64,000 bases of DNA from NCBI RefSeq assembly GCF_001006805.1, contig NZ_LN811358.1, positions 254,412 to 318,411 on the forward strand, in the 5' to 3' direction. The notes below the pieces were generated by a model. It was not told where the DNA came from. It was given only the letters and a program-made list of their open reading frames with translations, and did not search any database. Source of the DNA: Microvirga massiliensis. Lineage in GTDB: Bacteria; Pseudomonadota; Alphaproteobacteria; Rhizobiales; Beijerinckiaceae. The position numbers were made by a program, and so were the translations under genes. Of the stretch, positions 7,189-16,200 are shown piece after piece (position 1 is the stretch's first letter; each line of letters opens with the position of its first letter).

Positions 7189-8526
7189 TCACCGATACAA
7201 CATGTTCGGGAGCCACAGGCCAATCTGCGGGAAGGCGTAGAAGATCGCCATCGCGACCATGACCAGGAAGATGAACGGCATGACCCCGCGGAAGATGTCG
7301 TTGATGTTCACATGCCTGGGAGCGACTCCCTTGAGATAGAAGGGCGCCATCGCGACCGGCGGCGACAGGAACGACGTCTGGATGTTCAGCGCGATCAGGA
7401 TCCCAAAGAAGATCGGATCGACGCCGAAATTGTCGAGGAGTGGCAGGAAGATCGGCACGAAGATCACGACGATCTCCGTCCACTCGAGCGGCCAGCCCAG
7501 GACGAAGATGATCACCTGGGTCAGGATCAGGAACCAGAACGGAGACAGGTTCAGGCTCGTCACAAAGTTCTCGATCGGATGATGTCCGCCCAGAAAGGCG
7601 AAAATCGATGAGAAAATGAAGGATCCCACGAACAGCCAGCATACCATCGCGGAAGTGCGGGCCGTTAGAAACACGGATTCCTTGACCTTGCCCAGATCGA
7701 GCGAGCGGTAGGCTACCGCGAGGAGCAGGCTGCCGAACGCACCGACCGAGGCCGCTTCCGTCGGAGTCGCGATGCCGAAGAAGATGGCGCCCAACACGGC
7801 GAGGATGAGGACGGCAAGCGGGAAGAACGATGTCGCGAGCGCCCATATGATCTCGCCGACGGATCCAGCGCGCTCTTCCTGCGGGAGCTTTGGCGCGAGC
7901 TTCGGATTCAGGATGCAGCGCACGATCACGTAGCCTATGTAGAGGCCGGCGAGCATCAGCCCGGGGAACAGGGCGCCGGCGTAGAGCCTCGGAACCGAAA
8001 CACCTGCCGTTGCGCCGTAGAGAATCAGCATCACGCTCGGCGGGATCAGGATGCCGAGACACCCGCCTGCACAGACGACGCCGGCCGACAGGCGCACGTC
8101 GTAGCCTGCGCGCAGCATGGCCGGAAACGCGAGCAGCCCCATGAGCGTCACGACCGCTCCGACGATGCCGGTTGCCGTCGCGAAGAGCGCGCAGGTCAGG
8201 AGGGTCGCCAGGGCCAACGAACCAGGCAGGCGGTACAGTGCGAGCTGGATCGAGTGGAACAGCCGATCGAGGATGTTCGCCCGCTCGATGATGTATCCCA
8301 TGAAGACGAAGAGCGGGATCGCGACCAGCGTGTCGTTGGTCATCACGGAATAGGCGCGCTGGACGACGAGCGAGAAGACGATGTCGCCCATCGCCATGTA
8401 GCCGAACCCGAATCCGAGAGCCATCAAGGTGAAGGCAATCGGGAACCCGAGCATGATGAAGAAGACGAATAGGACGAGCATCAGCACGCCCAGTTCAGGG
8501 TTACCGATCCCCAGCGATTCAAGCAT
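7189..8526 (-). CDS. dctM: TRAP transporter large permease DctM
   Basis: This 445-residue inner-membrane protein is the large subunit of a tripartite ATP-independent periplasmic transporter; it carries out ion-gradient-driven uptake of a carboxylate delivered by DctP. It shows the DctM pattern of about eleven to twelve transmembrane segments with the conserved GxPIAFTLMALG near the start and LIPPSVMLILYG around residue 160. It is last in the dctP-dctQ-dctM operon and its ATG at 8526 shares a base with the end of the dctQ reading frame. It converges on the mandelate-racemase-like gene. Without intact DctQ the transporter should not assemble normally. Confidence 0.95.
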   Translation of the reverse strand: MLESLGIGNPELGVLMLVLFVFFIMLGFPIAFTLMALGFGFGYMAMGDIVFSLVVQRAYSVMTNDTLVAIPLFVFMGYIIERANILDRLFHSIQLALYRLPGSLALATLLTCALFATATGIVGAVVTLMGLLAFPAMLRAGYDVRLSAGVVCAGGCLGILIPPSVMLILYGATAGVSVPRLYAGALFPGLMLAGLYIGYVIVRCILNPKLAPKLPQEERAGSVGEIIWALATSFFPLAVLILAVLGAIFFGIATPTEAASVGAFGSLLLAVAYRSLDLGKVKESVFLTARTSAMVCWLFVGSFIFSSIFAFLGGHHPIENFVTSLNLSPFWFLILTQVIIFVLGWPLEWTEIVVIFVPIFLPLLDNFGVDPIFFGILIALNIQTSFLSPPVAMAPFYLKGVAPRHVNINDIFRGVMPFIFLVMVAMAIFYAFPQIGLWLPNMLYR

Positions 8527-9109
8527 CAGATGCGACCTTCGGTGATATTCTGTTCTTCTGCCTGGGCGAGGATCAGCCTCTCGGTCTCCTCCACGTCATG
8601 CAGCCGTTCCGGCCAAAAACCGTTTCGCAGGCACACGATGCACCGGACGACCTCGGCTGCGCCTTGCAGCAGCATCAGGACGCCGACGATCGGGATGAGC
8701 GCCTTGTACGGATAGATGGGAGGGCCGTTCGGCGAGTTCATGGATTGCTCCTTCATCGCGAAGGAGAGGGCTGCAAATCCATAACCCGAATAGGCGAGGG
8801 CGATGATCCCAGGGAAAAAAAGAGGAAGTAGAGGACGAGGTCCAGGCGGGCTTGGTTACGGGGAGACCAAGCCCGGTAGAGGAAATCACCACGCACGTGG
8901 GAGTTGCGAGCCAGCGTGTAGGGCCCCGCCAGCATGAAGAGCAGGCCATAGAGCATGTAGCTGGCGTCGAACGCCCATTCGGTCGGCGAACGAAGGATGT
9001 AGCGTGAGAACACCTCGTAGCAGATCGCGAAGGTGAGAACGACGATCGCCCAGCCGGCTGTCTTGCCGATGGCCGTGTTGACCCGGTCGATAAGGAGAAT
9101 GAACCGCAT
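8526..9109 (-). pseudogene. dctQ: TRAP transporter small permease DctQ, frameshifted
   Basis: The small four-helix subunit is split over two frames. Residues 1-about 100 are encoded from the ATG at 9109 (helices GWAIVVLTFAICYEVFSRYIL and MLYGLLFMLAGPYTLA), then the frame leaves inside helix 3 and the rest (helix 4, IPIVGVLMLLQGAAEV, and the C-terminus) lies one frame away down to 8526. The break is at a run of seven T in the coding sense (A7 at 8815-8821 on +). Adding one T restores LYFLFFFPGIIALAYSGYGF and a 194-residue protein whose 585 bases divide exactly by three. Options are a sequencing error, a true loss of function, or slippage-based expression. Confidence 0.9.
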
Positions 9110-9136
9110 GAATGCTCACGCAAACGAAGCCCCCGA

Positions 9137-9165
9137 CCGACCCTGGGCCTGACGGTACGGGTCGG
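9137..9165 (-). other. Hairpin in the dctP-dctQ intercistronic gap
   Basis: A 7-bp stem CCGACCC/GGGTCGG (9137-9143 with 9159-9165) and 15-base loop lies between dctP and dctQ. Such a structure could protect the abundant binding-protein message or attenuate read-through to the permeases. It is modest in strength and unproven. Confidence 0.4.
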
Positions 9166-9207
9166 ACGAGGGCGGGAGATGTTTCGAGACGAAGAGGACT
9201 CTAGTTC

Positions 9208-10329
9208 TCAGGTCGTCTTGAAGAAGTGATCGAAGGCCATGTCGCGGGACGGCTCGTTGGCCCGCTCATAGGCGTAGGTGCGTTGCACCCAGGCCTTCTG
9301 GCTGTCGATGACCTTCTTGAAGAAGGCGTCGGTGGAGTAGGTGTCGATCACCTTGTTCCACGCGTCGAGCTGCGCCTTCAGGATCGGGTCCGGCGTCGTG
9401 GTAATGTTGACGCCCTTTGCGCGAAGCTGCTCCAGGTCCTTCGAATACCGGTCGAGCGCCTTCCAGGACATATCCGCGGAGGCTGCCTCGGCCGCATACT
9501 TGACGATCGCCTTCAGTTCCGGCGCGAGACCATCGAATTTCGCCTTGTTGAAGATGATCTCGAACGACTCGCCGACTTGGTGATAGCTGCGGAGCATGTA
9601 GTTCTTCGAGACGTCCGCGAAGCCGAGCACCGAGTCGGAGGAAGGATTGTTGAACTCGGCTCCTTCGATCACGCCGCGCTCGAGCGCGGGAACGATCTCG
9701 CCGCCCGCCAGGATCGTGACGGCGGTGCCCATCTCGCGCTTCAGATCGGCGGCGAGTCCGACAGTCCGATATTTCAATCCCTTGAACTCGTCGGCCGACT
9801 TGAGCGGCTGCTTGAACCAGCCGAGGGGCTGGGCAGGCATCGGCCCGCTCAGGAAGGCGACCAGGTTGAGTTTCAGGATCTGTTGGGTGAGCTCGTTGTA
9901 GAGGTCGTATCCGCCGCCGTAATTCATCCAGCCCAGGAACGAATTGGCGTTCCAGCCGAAAGACGGACCCGTGCCGAACAGGGCATAGGCCTTGTTCTTT
10001 CCGTACCAGTAGGCGGACACGCCATGGCCGCCGTCGAGGATGCCGGCATGGACAGCGTCCTGGAGCTGGAAGGCCGGCACGACGGCTCCGGAGGCGAGAA
10101 CCTCCAGCTTGAGCCGGCCGCCCGACATGTCGTTTACGCGCTTGGCGAAGTCGTTGCAGAACTCGTGGAAGATGTCCCGGTTCGGCCAAGTCGATTGGAA
10201 CTTCCAGGTTGCGGTCTGCGCTCTCGAGATCTGGGGGGCTGCAACGGTTGCTGCACCGCCCAAAGCCGCGACCTGAAGGAACCGGCGGCGAGATGCCTTG
10301 GCTTTGCCGGTCGTCTTGTTGTCTGTCAT
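9208..10329 (-). CDS. dctP: TRAP transporter substrate-binding protein DctP
   Basis: This periplasmic binding protein of 373 residues captures a carboxylic acid and hands it to DctQM. A twin-arginine signal is visible (SRRRFLQVAALGGAATVAAP, mature end near RAQ), as in TakP-like 2-oxoacid-binding DctP proteins, and the DctP fold follows (WPNRDIFHEFC, VHAGILDGG, GLKYRT, GGEIVPALERGVIEGAE). The start at 10329 has a strong ribosome site (GGGAGGAAG about 7 bases upstream); a longer antisense extension of the frame is not real. It heads the dctPQM operon. Together with the adjacent reductase and racemase-like genes this suggests uptake of a hydroxy or oxo acid. Confidence 0.95.
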   Translation of the reverse strand: MTDNKTTGKAKASRRRFLQVAALGGAATVAAPQISRAQTATWKFQSTWPNRDIFHEFCNDFAKRVNDMSGGRLKLEVLASGAVVPAFQLQDAVHAGILDGGHGVSAYWYGKNKAYALFGTGPSFGWNANSFLGWMNYGGGYDLYNELTQQILKLNLVAFLSGPMPAQPLGWFKQPLKSADEFKGLKYRTVGLAADLKREMGTAVTILAGGEIVPALERGVIEGAEFNNPSSDSVLGFADVSKNYMLRSYHQVGESFEIIFNKAKFDGLAPELKAIVKYAAEAASADMSWKALDRYSKDLEQLRAKGVNITTTPDPILKAQLDAWNKVIDTYSTDAFFKKVIDSQKAWVQRTYAYERANEPSRDMAFDHFFKTT

Positions 10330-10552
10330 CCTGTCTTCCTCCCTTGCCGCTGGATTTTCTGGGTTCGCGGCAAAGCGGCCGCACTTTGGGCCAAAGCTTG
10401 GCTGTTTTGCAAGGGGGGACGACGAAAGTCGTACCTTAGGTCGGGACTGGCCAACAAGTCTTCGTGAAGGCGGAACCCATTTCCGGGGCGGCCTTGATCC
10501 CGCCGCGTAAATCTCTCTATGGCTCACGCATGAGTGACGGAGGTAACGACAT

Positions 10553-12643
10553 ATGAGGATCGCGAGCGCGGCCGTAGCCGTATTCGGCGCGGTTCTGTTG
10601 CTGATCAGCTTGGCAGGAGATCGACTGTCGCTGATCATTCCGCTCGCGACCCTGGCACTCGCAGGGATTCTTTTCCTGGCACGGAGCGTCTCGATATATC
10701 TGACGCTCCTGATCTCGCTGGTCTCGGCAGTGCAGATCTGCCTGACGCTCATCCATGTGCTGCGGGCCTCCGGACTCGTCTCGCCGGACCTCGTCGGAGA
10801 GCCTTCGGTGGCGATGCCGATCGCGGCCACGGTTTTCGTCGGGGTGCTGCTCGCGATTTCCCGCATCCCCGTGATCCGAACGATCATGAGCCTGACGGAC
10901 CCGTATTTCGAGTCCCGCGATGTCGGCACGTTGCAGCTCTGGCCCTTCGGCCGGATCCGCGCCCAGGAAAGGTGGATCGGGCTCGGGCTCGTCGCGGTGG
11001 TGATCGCGCTGCAATTCGCGCTCGTCGCGATCAGCGTGCGCTTCAACTACTGGAATCGGGATTGGTTCAACGCCATCCAGGAGAAGAACGGCGAGGAGTT
11101 CTGGCGGCTTCTCCTGACGGTCTGGGTGTTCTGGGTCGTCGTCTTCGTCGTGGTGGCGATCTACCAGTACGTGCTGCAGTCCACGCTCGAGATCCGCTGG
11201 CGCGCTTGGCTCACGGACTTCTACACCGCGCGCTGGCTCGGCGACGCGAACCACTACCGCATGACGATCCTCGGTGGGCAGACTGATAACCCGGACCAGC
11301 GGATTCAGGAGGATGTCCGCAAGTTCACCTCGACGACGATGTCCTTCACGCTGCGAATCCTCTCCCAGGTTTCGACGCTCGTCTCGTTCTCGGTGATCCT
11401 TTGGAGCATCTCCGCGGATTTTACGCTTCCCGGAACCGATATCGTCGTTCCCGGCCTCCTGTTCTGGATCGCGCTCGTCTACGCGGCAGGCGCGACAATC
11501 GTGACGCACCTCATCGGGCGGCCCCTGATCCGGCTGAACTTCCTGCAGGAACGCTATGAGGCGGATTTCCGGTTCGGCCTCGCGCGCCTGCGCGAATACG
11601 GCGAGCAGGTCGCGCTGCTCGAAGGAGAAAAAGCCGAGCGCCAGAGACTGGGCAGCCGGTTCGACCGGGTCATCGACAACTGGTATCAGCTGATCGCGGT
11701 GACCAAGCGCCTGATCGCGTTCACGTCCTTCTATGAGAACTCGAACTCGGTCGTTCCCTTCGTCTTCGCGGCGCCGTTCTATTTCTCGGGCAAGATCGCG
11801 CTTGGGGTCATGACCCAGGTCGCGAGCGCTTTCGGCCGGGTCGAGGGGGCGCTCTCCTTCTTCATCAACTTCTACCAGAGCCTCGCCGACTATAAGGCAG
11901 TCATCGACCGGCTGACCTCATTCGAGGATTCGATGGCCCGAGCCAGGAAAGTCGGAGCCGCGCAGGCCTTTGAATTCGAGCAGACCAATGGCCCGGATCT
12001 GAGCGTGTCCGACCTCCGGCTCGACCTGCCGAACGGCCGTACCATCGTCCGGGCGCACTCGCTCACCTTTCGGGCCGGCGAGGCGACCCTTCTCGTGGGG
12101 CCCTCCGGCTCCGGAAAGTCGACGTTGTTCCGCGCGATCGCAGGAATCTGGCCCTTCGGCGAGGGCAGGATCGAAACTCCCGCCGGCGCCACCATGATGC
12201 TGCTGCCGCAGCGTCCGTATATTCCGATGGGCACGCTGAAGGGAGCCGTGGCGTATCCGGCCCTCGACGGCGCTTATGACGATGCGACGGTCATCGCAGC
12301 GCTGCAGGCCGTGAGACTCAATCATCTCGTTGAGCGCCTCGACGAGGAGGAGCATTGGACCCATGTGCTCTCGCTCGGCGAGCAGCAGCGCCTGGCCATC
12401 ACGAGAGCGCTTCTCGCCCGGCCGGACTGGCTGTTCCTCGACGAGGCGACGGCGGCGCTCGACGAGCCCACGGAGGCCGAGGTCTACCGGGTCATCCGCG
12501 AGATCCTTCCCGATACGACGATCGTGTCGATCGGGCATCGCTCCACGCTCGCAGAGTTCCACGATCGTCGTATCGAGATGCGGCCAGGGGAGGGGGGCAT
12601 CTCAGAGCCCGTCGCGCGGCAGGACGTCGTCGCCGCGCAATAG
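10553..12643 (+). CDS. ABC transporter, fused permease/ATP-binding protein (YddA/SbmA-like)
   Basis: This 696-residue half-transporter has a long N-terminal membrane region (two extra helices at about 1-110, then the ABC_membrane_2-type core with RFNYWNRDWFNAIQEK around residue 162) and a C-terminal ATPase. The Walker A is GPSGSGKST, the signature is LSLGEQQRL, and Walker B is WLFLDEATAALDE. The membrane domain is of the SbmA/BacA/ALDP type, whose members move peptides, cobalamin or acyl-CoA; the substrate here is not predictable. The start has an excellent GGAGGT at 10539-10544, 8 bases before the ATG. It is divergent from dctP and convergent with the META lipoprotein gene. It probably acts as a homodimer in the inner membrane. 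Confidence 0.88.
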   Translation: MRIASAAVAVFGAVLLLISLAGDRLSLIIPLATLALAGILFLARSVSIYLTLLISLVSAVQICLTLIHVLRASGLVSPDLVGEPSVAMPIAATVFVGVLLAISRIPVIRTIMSLTDPYFESRDVGTLQLWPFGRIRAQERWIGLGLVAVVIALQFALVAISVRFNYWNRDWFNAIQEKNGEEFWRLLLTVWVFWVVVFVVVAIYQYVLQSTLEIRWRAWLTDFYTARWLGDANHYRMTILGGQTDNPDQRIQEDVRKFTSTTMSFTLRILSQVSTLVSFSVILWSISADFTLPGTDIVVPGLLFWIALVYAAGATIVTHLIGRPLIRLNFLQERYEADFRFGLARLREYGEQVALLEGEKAERQRLGSRFDRVIDNWYQLIAVTKRLIAFTSFYENSNSVVPFVFAAPFYFSGKIALGVMTQVASAFGRVEGALSFFINFYQSLADYKAVIDRLTSFEDSMARARKVGAAQAFEFEQTNGPDLSVSDLRLDLPNGRTIVRAHSLTFRAGEATLLVGPSGSGKSTLFRAIAGIWPFGEGRIETPAGATMMLLPQRPYIPMGTLKGAVAYPALDGAYDDATVIAALQAVRLNHLVERLDEEEHWTHVLSLGEQQRLAITRALLARPDWLFLDEATAALDEPTEAEVYRVIREILPDTTIVSIGHRSTLAEFHDRRIEMRPGEGGISEPVARQDVVAAQ

Positions 12644-12682
12644 GCAGTGCGGCGTCGCGAAACCCGACAGGTCCCGCGAACG

Positions 12683-13144
12683 TCACATCGCGCGCTCGAA
12701 ACGCAAGGTCCCGTTCTGACCCTCGATCGTCAGCGTGCTGCCCTGGATATCCCACTTCGCAGCGGTTCGGAGCGCCACGAGGAAGGTCTGTTCGCTCTGC
12801 TGCCGGGCCCGGTCACAGGACTTCTTCGTCAGGACGAAGGGACTCACGACGAATCCCTGCTCTCGCAGCGGATAGGCCGTGGCGGAGTAGGTGTTGCACC
12901 CGCCGAAGCCGTTCGCCCGATACTGCTTGTTCAGGGTGAAGCTCGGGCGCTCTCCGGTGAATGGCCGCCCGTTCAGGCTGACCGCCGTCCACGACGAGCC
13001 GACCGGGAAGATCTTCTCCTGTCGTGGCTGCGGAACCTTGGCCGCTTGCGCTTGTGTATCGGCGCGGGGCGCAGGCGTCTGAGTATCGGCGCAGGCCACG
13101 CATGACAGGACGGCGGCGAGCCCCACGAGACGAGGGAGGAGCAT
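12683..13144 (-). CDS. META-domain (HslJ-like) lipoprotein
   Basis: This 153-residue exported protein has an N-terminal signal with a plausible lipobox (VLSC), a Pro/Gln/Ala linker, then a META domain (GSSWTAVSLNGRPF, FGGCNTYSATAY, LTKKSCDRARQQSEQTFLVAL, LTIEGQNGTLRFER). Two Cys in the domain could form a disulfide. META/HslJ proteins are linked to outer-membrane stress and antibiotic tolerance, but their biochemical role is not established. The start at 13144 is preferred: AGAGGT precedes it and it opens the signal peptide; an upstream in-frame start adds an unlikely tail. It converges on the ABC transporter gene with a 39-base gap. Confidence 0.8.
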   Translation of the reverse strand: MLLPRLVGLAAVLSCVACADTQTPAPRADTQAQAAKVPQPRQEKIFPVGSSWTAVSLNGRPFTGERPSFTLNKQYRANGFGGCNTYSATAYPLREQGFVVSPFVLTKKSCDRARQQSEQTFLVALRTAAKWDIQGSTLTIEGQNGTLRFERAM

Positions 13145-13309
13145 CCGGACCTCTTGGATATGCGAAAACGCCGGGACCATACGGGGCGCCCTCGCGAGAG
13201 GCAACGGCCGTGCTCGACATGGAGGCTAGTGATACGGCCGCGGGGAAGCAGGATGCCGAAACGTCCACAAGAATTGCCGATCTCGCGAGGCCGATATCGC
13301 CGTTGCCTT

Positions 13310-14284
13310 TCAGGAAAGGCGCTGCAGCAGCCTGTCCGTCAGCGCGTTGCTCGGCTCGAAGACATATTCGACCTTCCGTACGGTGACGTTATGCGCCCCG
13401 AGGCCTTGCAGAGCGTGAACGACATCGAATCGTCTCGATACCGGACATTGGAGAACCACCTCGCCGCCCGGCTCCGCCGCATATCGGAGCGATGCACCGA
13501 GCGGTCCCACGACCCTTTCGAGTTCCTCCTGATCGATCTGCTCGAACCCGGCCCTCACCTCCCGCGTGGTCCTGGCCAGTTCCTCGGCTGCGATTCGTGT
13601 CAGCACTGTTTGGGCGGTTCTCCGGGCGCTGTCCGACCACGGAGCACGCAGAGCGGCGACCAGATTGGCCTCCGAGCGCAGGATCACGCCGTCGTCGAGG
13701 ACCCGCAGTGCGTTTGCAGCGAGCGTCGCTCCTGTCGTCGTGATGTCGACGATCAGTTCGGCGGCTCCTGAGCCGGGTGCGCCCTCGGTTGCTCCGAGGC
13801 TTTCGACGATCCGGTAATCCGAAATGCCGTAATCCGCGAAGAAGCGGCGAGTCAGGTTCACGTATTTGGTCGCGACACGGATCTTGCGGCCATGTCTGAC
13901 CCGCATGTCGGTTGCGACCTCTTCGAGGTCGGCCATTGTCCGCACGTCGATCCAAGCCTGCGGAACCGCAACCACGACATTGGCCTGTCCGAAGCCCAGC
14001 GGAGTCAGCAGTTCGAACGCGCCGGTTACGTCCGCGACCTGCTCACGAATGAGATCCTCGCCCGTGATCCCGAGATGAGCCGCGCCGGCGGCAAGCTGGT
14101 TGACGATCTCGGAGGCCGAGAGGAAGAGCACCTCGACACCCGGGACCCCGGCCAGGGTCCCGCGGTAGTCCCGCGCGCCCCGCGTCTGACTGAAGACTAG
14201 GCCGGCTCGCGCAAAAAACGCAGCAGCGTTCTCCTGGAGCCGCCCTTTCGACGGCACGGCGAGGATGAGTGGCTCATCGACCAT
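13310..14284 (-). CDS. hisG: ATP phosphoribosyltransferase HisG
   Basis: HisG catalyses the first step of histidine synthesis, joining ATP and PRPP. The 324-residue protein has the two-domain catalytic core (ILAVPSKGRLQE, GITGEDLIRE, the PRPP-loop region ELIVDITTTGATLAANAL) and a C-terminal extension of about 80 residues resembling the regulatory domain of long-form HisG (CPVSRRFDVVHALQGLGAHNVTVRKVEYVF). A HisZ partner, usually tied to the short form, is encoded just upstream. The ATG at 14284 overlaps the last 11 bases of hisZ, so translation is coupled. It is last in the minus-strand his group. Confidence 0.94.
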   Translation of the reverse strand: MVDEPLILAVPSKGRLQENAAAFFARAGLVFSQTRGARDYRGTLAGVPGVEVLFLSASEIVNQLAAGAAHLGITGEDLIREQVADVTGAFELLTPLGFGQANVVVAVPQAWIDVRTMADLEEVATDMRVRHGRKIRVATKYVNLTRRFFADYGISDYRIVESLGATEGAPGSGAAELIVDITTTGATLAANALRVLDDGVILRSEANLVAALRAPWSDSARRTAQTVLTRIAAEELARTTREVRAGFEQIDQEELERVVGPLGASLRYAAEPGGEVVLQCPVSRRFDVVHALQGLGAHNVTVRKVEYVFEPSNALTDRLLQRLS

Positions 14285-15383
14285 TGTCGACCGATGCTCC
14301 CTGTGTGATTCGATCGAGCCAGAAGGAGCAGCCGACGGCCGGCACCGGGGCCGACGCTCCGAGATGCTGGAGCAGGCTGTCGTAACGTCCGCCACCGACG
14401 ATTGGCCTCTCGTGCGAACGCGTTACGTCGTGAATCTCGAAGATGAAGCCCGTGTAGTAGTCGAGATTGCGTGCGAAGGCGGCCGCAAAGGAGAGGTTCG
14501 CGACATTGATGCCGTGCGCGGCGAGAAACCCGGTGCGCTCCTCGAACGTGCTCAGGGCCGCATCGATCTCGACACCCGCATCTCGCGCGAGGGCCCGGAT
14601 CCGGGCCGCTGCCGTATCCGGATCGGCGCTGATGCCGAGGTAGAGATCGAGGATCCGGCGTGCCTCGTCGGCCAGGACGGAGCGATCGACCGTCCGGGCC
14701 AGGAACCGGTCCGCGATCTCGCTCGCACTCCGCCCTCCGACATGGGCGATGCCGGCAATCGACAGAACATCCTCGATCAGGGCTTTTGCGGCTTCGGGCG
14801 GCTGCCCCTCGATCGCGGCGAGAAGGCCCGGATGCTCCGGTCCTCCGGATTCCGCGCCGCCAAGCCCAACGAGGCCGCGTCCGGAGACGATGGAACGGAT
14901 CACCCGACGCTTCGTCGGCGCGGAAACGCCAAGGGCATCGATGAGGGCATTGAGGATTCCCATGTCCCCGAGCCGGACTCTCATGTTCCGCTGGCCGAGG
15001 TGTTCGAGTCCCTGAAGCGCCAGGGACAGAATCTCGGCATCAGCGGCCGTCCGGTCGCAACGGCCGATGGATTCGACGCCAGCCTGTAGAAACTCGCCGG
15101 ATTCGCCGGTCCGCAGACGGAAGACCGGACCGGCATAGGCATAGGAACCGGGATTCTCGAAGCCGCCGTGCAGATGCAGCAGGCAAACCGGGATCGTGTA
15201 TTCGGGCCGGAGGCAGAGTTCGGCCCCTTCCGCATCCTGCGTCACGAACATGCGACGGCGGATATCCTCTCCGGAAAGCTCGACGAAGATGTCCGCCGGC
15301 TGTAGCACGGAAGGCTCGACGCGCAGGTATCCCTCCCGCGTGAAGACCTCGATGAGCGTCTCGGAAGCGCTTTGTCCCGTCAC
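14274..15383 (-). CDS. hisZ: ATP phosphoribosyltransferase regulatory subunit HisZ
   Basis: HisZ is a histidyl-tRNA-synthetase-like protein without charging activity that activates HisG and mediates histidine feedback. The 369-residue sequence keeps the class II fold marks (RPEYTIPVCLLHL, YAYAGPVFRLR, FLQAGVESIG, RNLDYYTGFIFEI, VGGGRYDSLLQHLG) but lacks the anticodon-binding domain. The start is a GTG at 15383 with a poorly spaced ribosome site. It forms the hisZ-hisG unit with an 11-base overlap. The 229-base region upstream, to 15612, shows several short inverted repeats that could be a leader but no clear riboswitch. Confidence 0.93.
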   Translation of the reverse strand: MTGQSASETLIEVFTREGYLRVEPSVLQPADIFVELSGEDIRRRMFVTQDAEGAELCLRPEYTIPVCLLHLHGGFENPGSYAYAGPVFRLRTGESGEFLQAGVESIGRCDRTAADAEILSLALQGLEHLGQRNMRVRLGDMGILNALIDALGVSAPTKRRVIRSIVSGRGLVGLGGAESGGPEHPGLLAAIEGQPPEAAKALIEDVLSIAGIAHVGGRSASEIADRFLARTVDRSVLADEARRILDLYLGISADPDTAAARIRALARDAGVEIDAALSTFEERTGFLAAHGINVANLSFAAAFARNLDYYTGFIFEIHDVTRSHERPIVGGGRYDSLLQHLGASAPVPAVGCSFWLDRITQGASVDNGR

Positions 15384-15612
15384 CGTCCCAGCTCGTCAGG
15401 GCGTTCCGCGACAAAGCCGGCTACGGCTCGTCGGGAACGCGAAGCATCAAGGAGGAGGGGACTCGCCGCCTGCGGAGAGCCGCTACTCCGTCGTTCGCGC
15501 CGTCTGTATCAACGGCGTCCGGGAATGGCGACGGTTTTCGCAGCTGAGGGTGAACGGATCGGGAGCCCTGCTCCCCGAACAACCGCTACGGGACTGCAGA
15601 GCACCTGAGAGA

Positions 15613-16077
15613 TCAGCCGTCCTTCGCGGACCTTCTCGAATGCTTTCGGCTCTGGTGATCGCTCGCGCGGTGAACGTAGCGCGTCCGCTGACCCTTCGCC
15701 TCCTGCTTGTCGTCCTCCGTCTCGCCGAGGAGTGCGGTCGGCAGGACGTTGCGCGCCGCATCCGCGACAACCTCTGCCACTGCTCCGGCAGCCGTCTGGA
15801 CCGTGTCTCGGGTCGCGGCCGCTGCGTCGGATCCTCTATCCGCCACGGCATGGCCCACTGCTTGGGCCGGACGCGTCTTCGTCAGGGCAGCGGCGGCGGC
15901 ACCGGCGGCTGCGATGAGAGCGTCAGCGAGAATCTCCCGTCCGAGCGGCGAATCGAAAAGCGTGCTGAACCAGGAGGACTTCCGAATCGTCTTTGGGACC
16001 TTCACCCCCGCGACACTATCCGACGACGCCTTCTTGGCTTTCTTGCCCTTGCTCTTGCTCGATTTGTCCTTTGCCAT
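15613..16077 (-). CDS. Conserved hypothetical basic Lys/Ala-rich protein
   Basis: I do not recognise a characterised family. The 154-residue product has a Lys/Ser-rich N-terminus (about residues 1-25), a short SSWFSTLFDSPLGREILADAL segment, an Ala-rich amphipathic middle (AGAAAAALTKTR...AADAARNVLPTALLG) and a Glu/Arg/His-rich tail. There is no signal peptide. The composition recalls histone-H1-like or phasin-like proteins, but neither is shown. It sits between hisS and hisZ on the same strand, 123 bases after the hisS stop, so it may share the his transcript. The ATG at 16077 opens the Lys-rich tract and no other good start is seen. Confidence 0.7.
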   Translation of the reverse strand: MAKDKSSKSKGKKAKKASSDSVAGVKVPKTIRKSSWFSTLFDSPLGREILADALIAAAGAAAAALTKTRPAQAVGHAVADRGSDAAAATRDTVQTAAGAVAEVVADAARNVLPTALLGETEDDKQEAKGQRTRYVHRASDHQSRKHSRRSAKDG

Positions 16078-16200
16078 GACCGCCTCGTGTTGTCGGGTTC
16101 AGGAACAACCGTCAGGCTTGGCCGGGAGTTCCCGATACAACGGCGGGCCAGGACGTGAAGTCGCCGACCGTCGATCGGGCCGAGGAGCAGCCCCTCAGCC

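Noticed and set aside
9226..10467. 413-residue plus-strand frame opposite dctP
   Set aside because: It mirrors the dctP codon pattern in antisense, with no ribosome site and no recognisable domain.
15540..15612. Possible riboswitch-like leader (CTCTCAGG and repeated GGGAG/CTCCC) upstream of hisZ
   Set aside because: The order and orientation of conserved blocks do not match glycine, TPP or other riboswitches that I know; only short inverted repeats remain.
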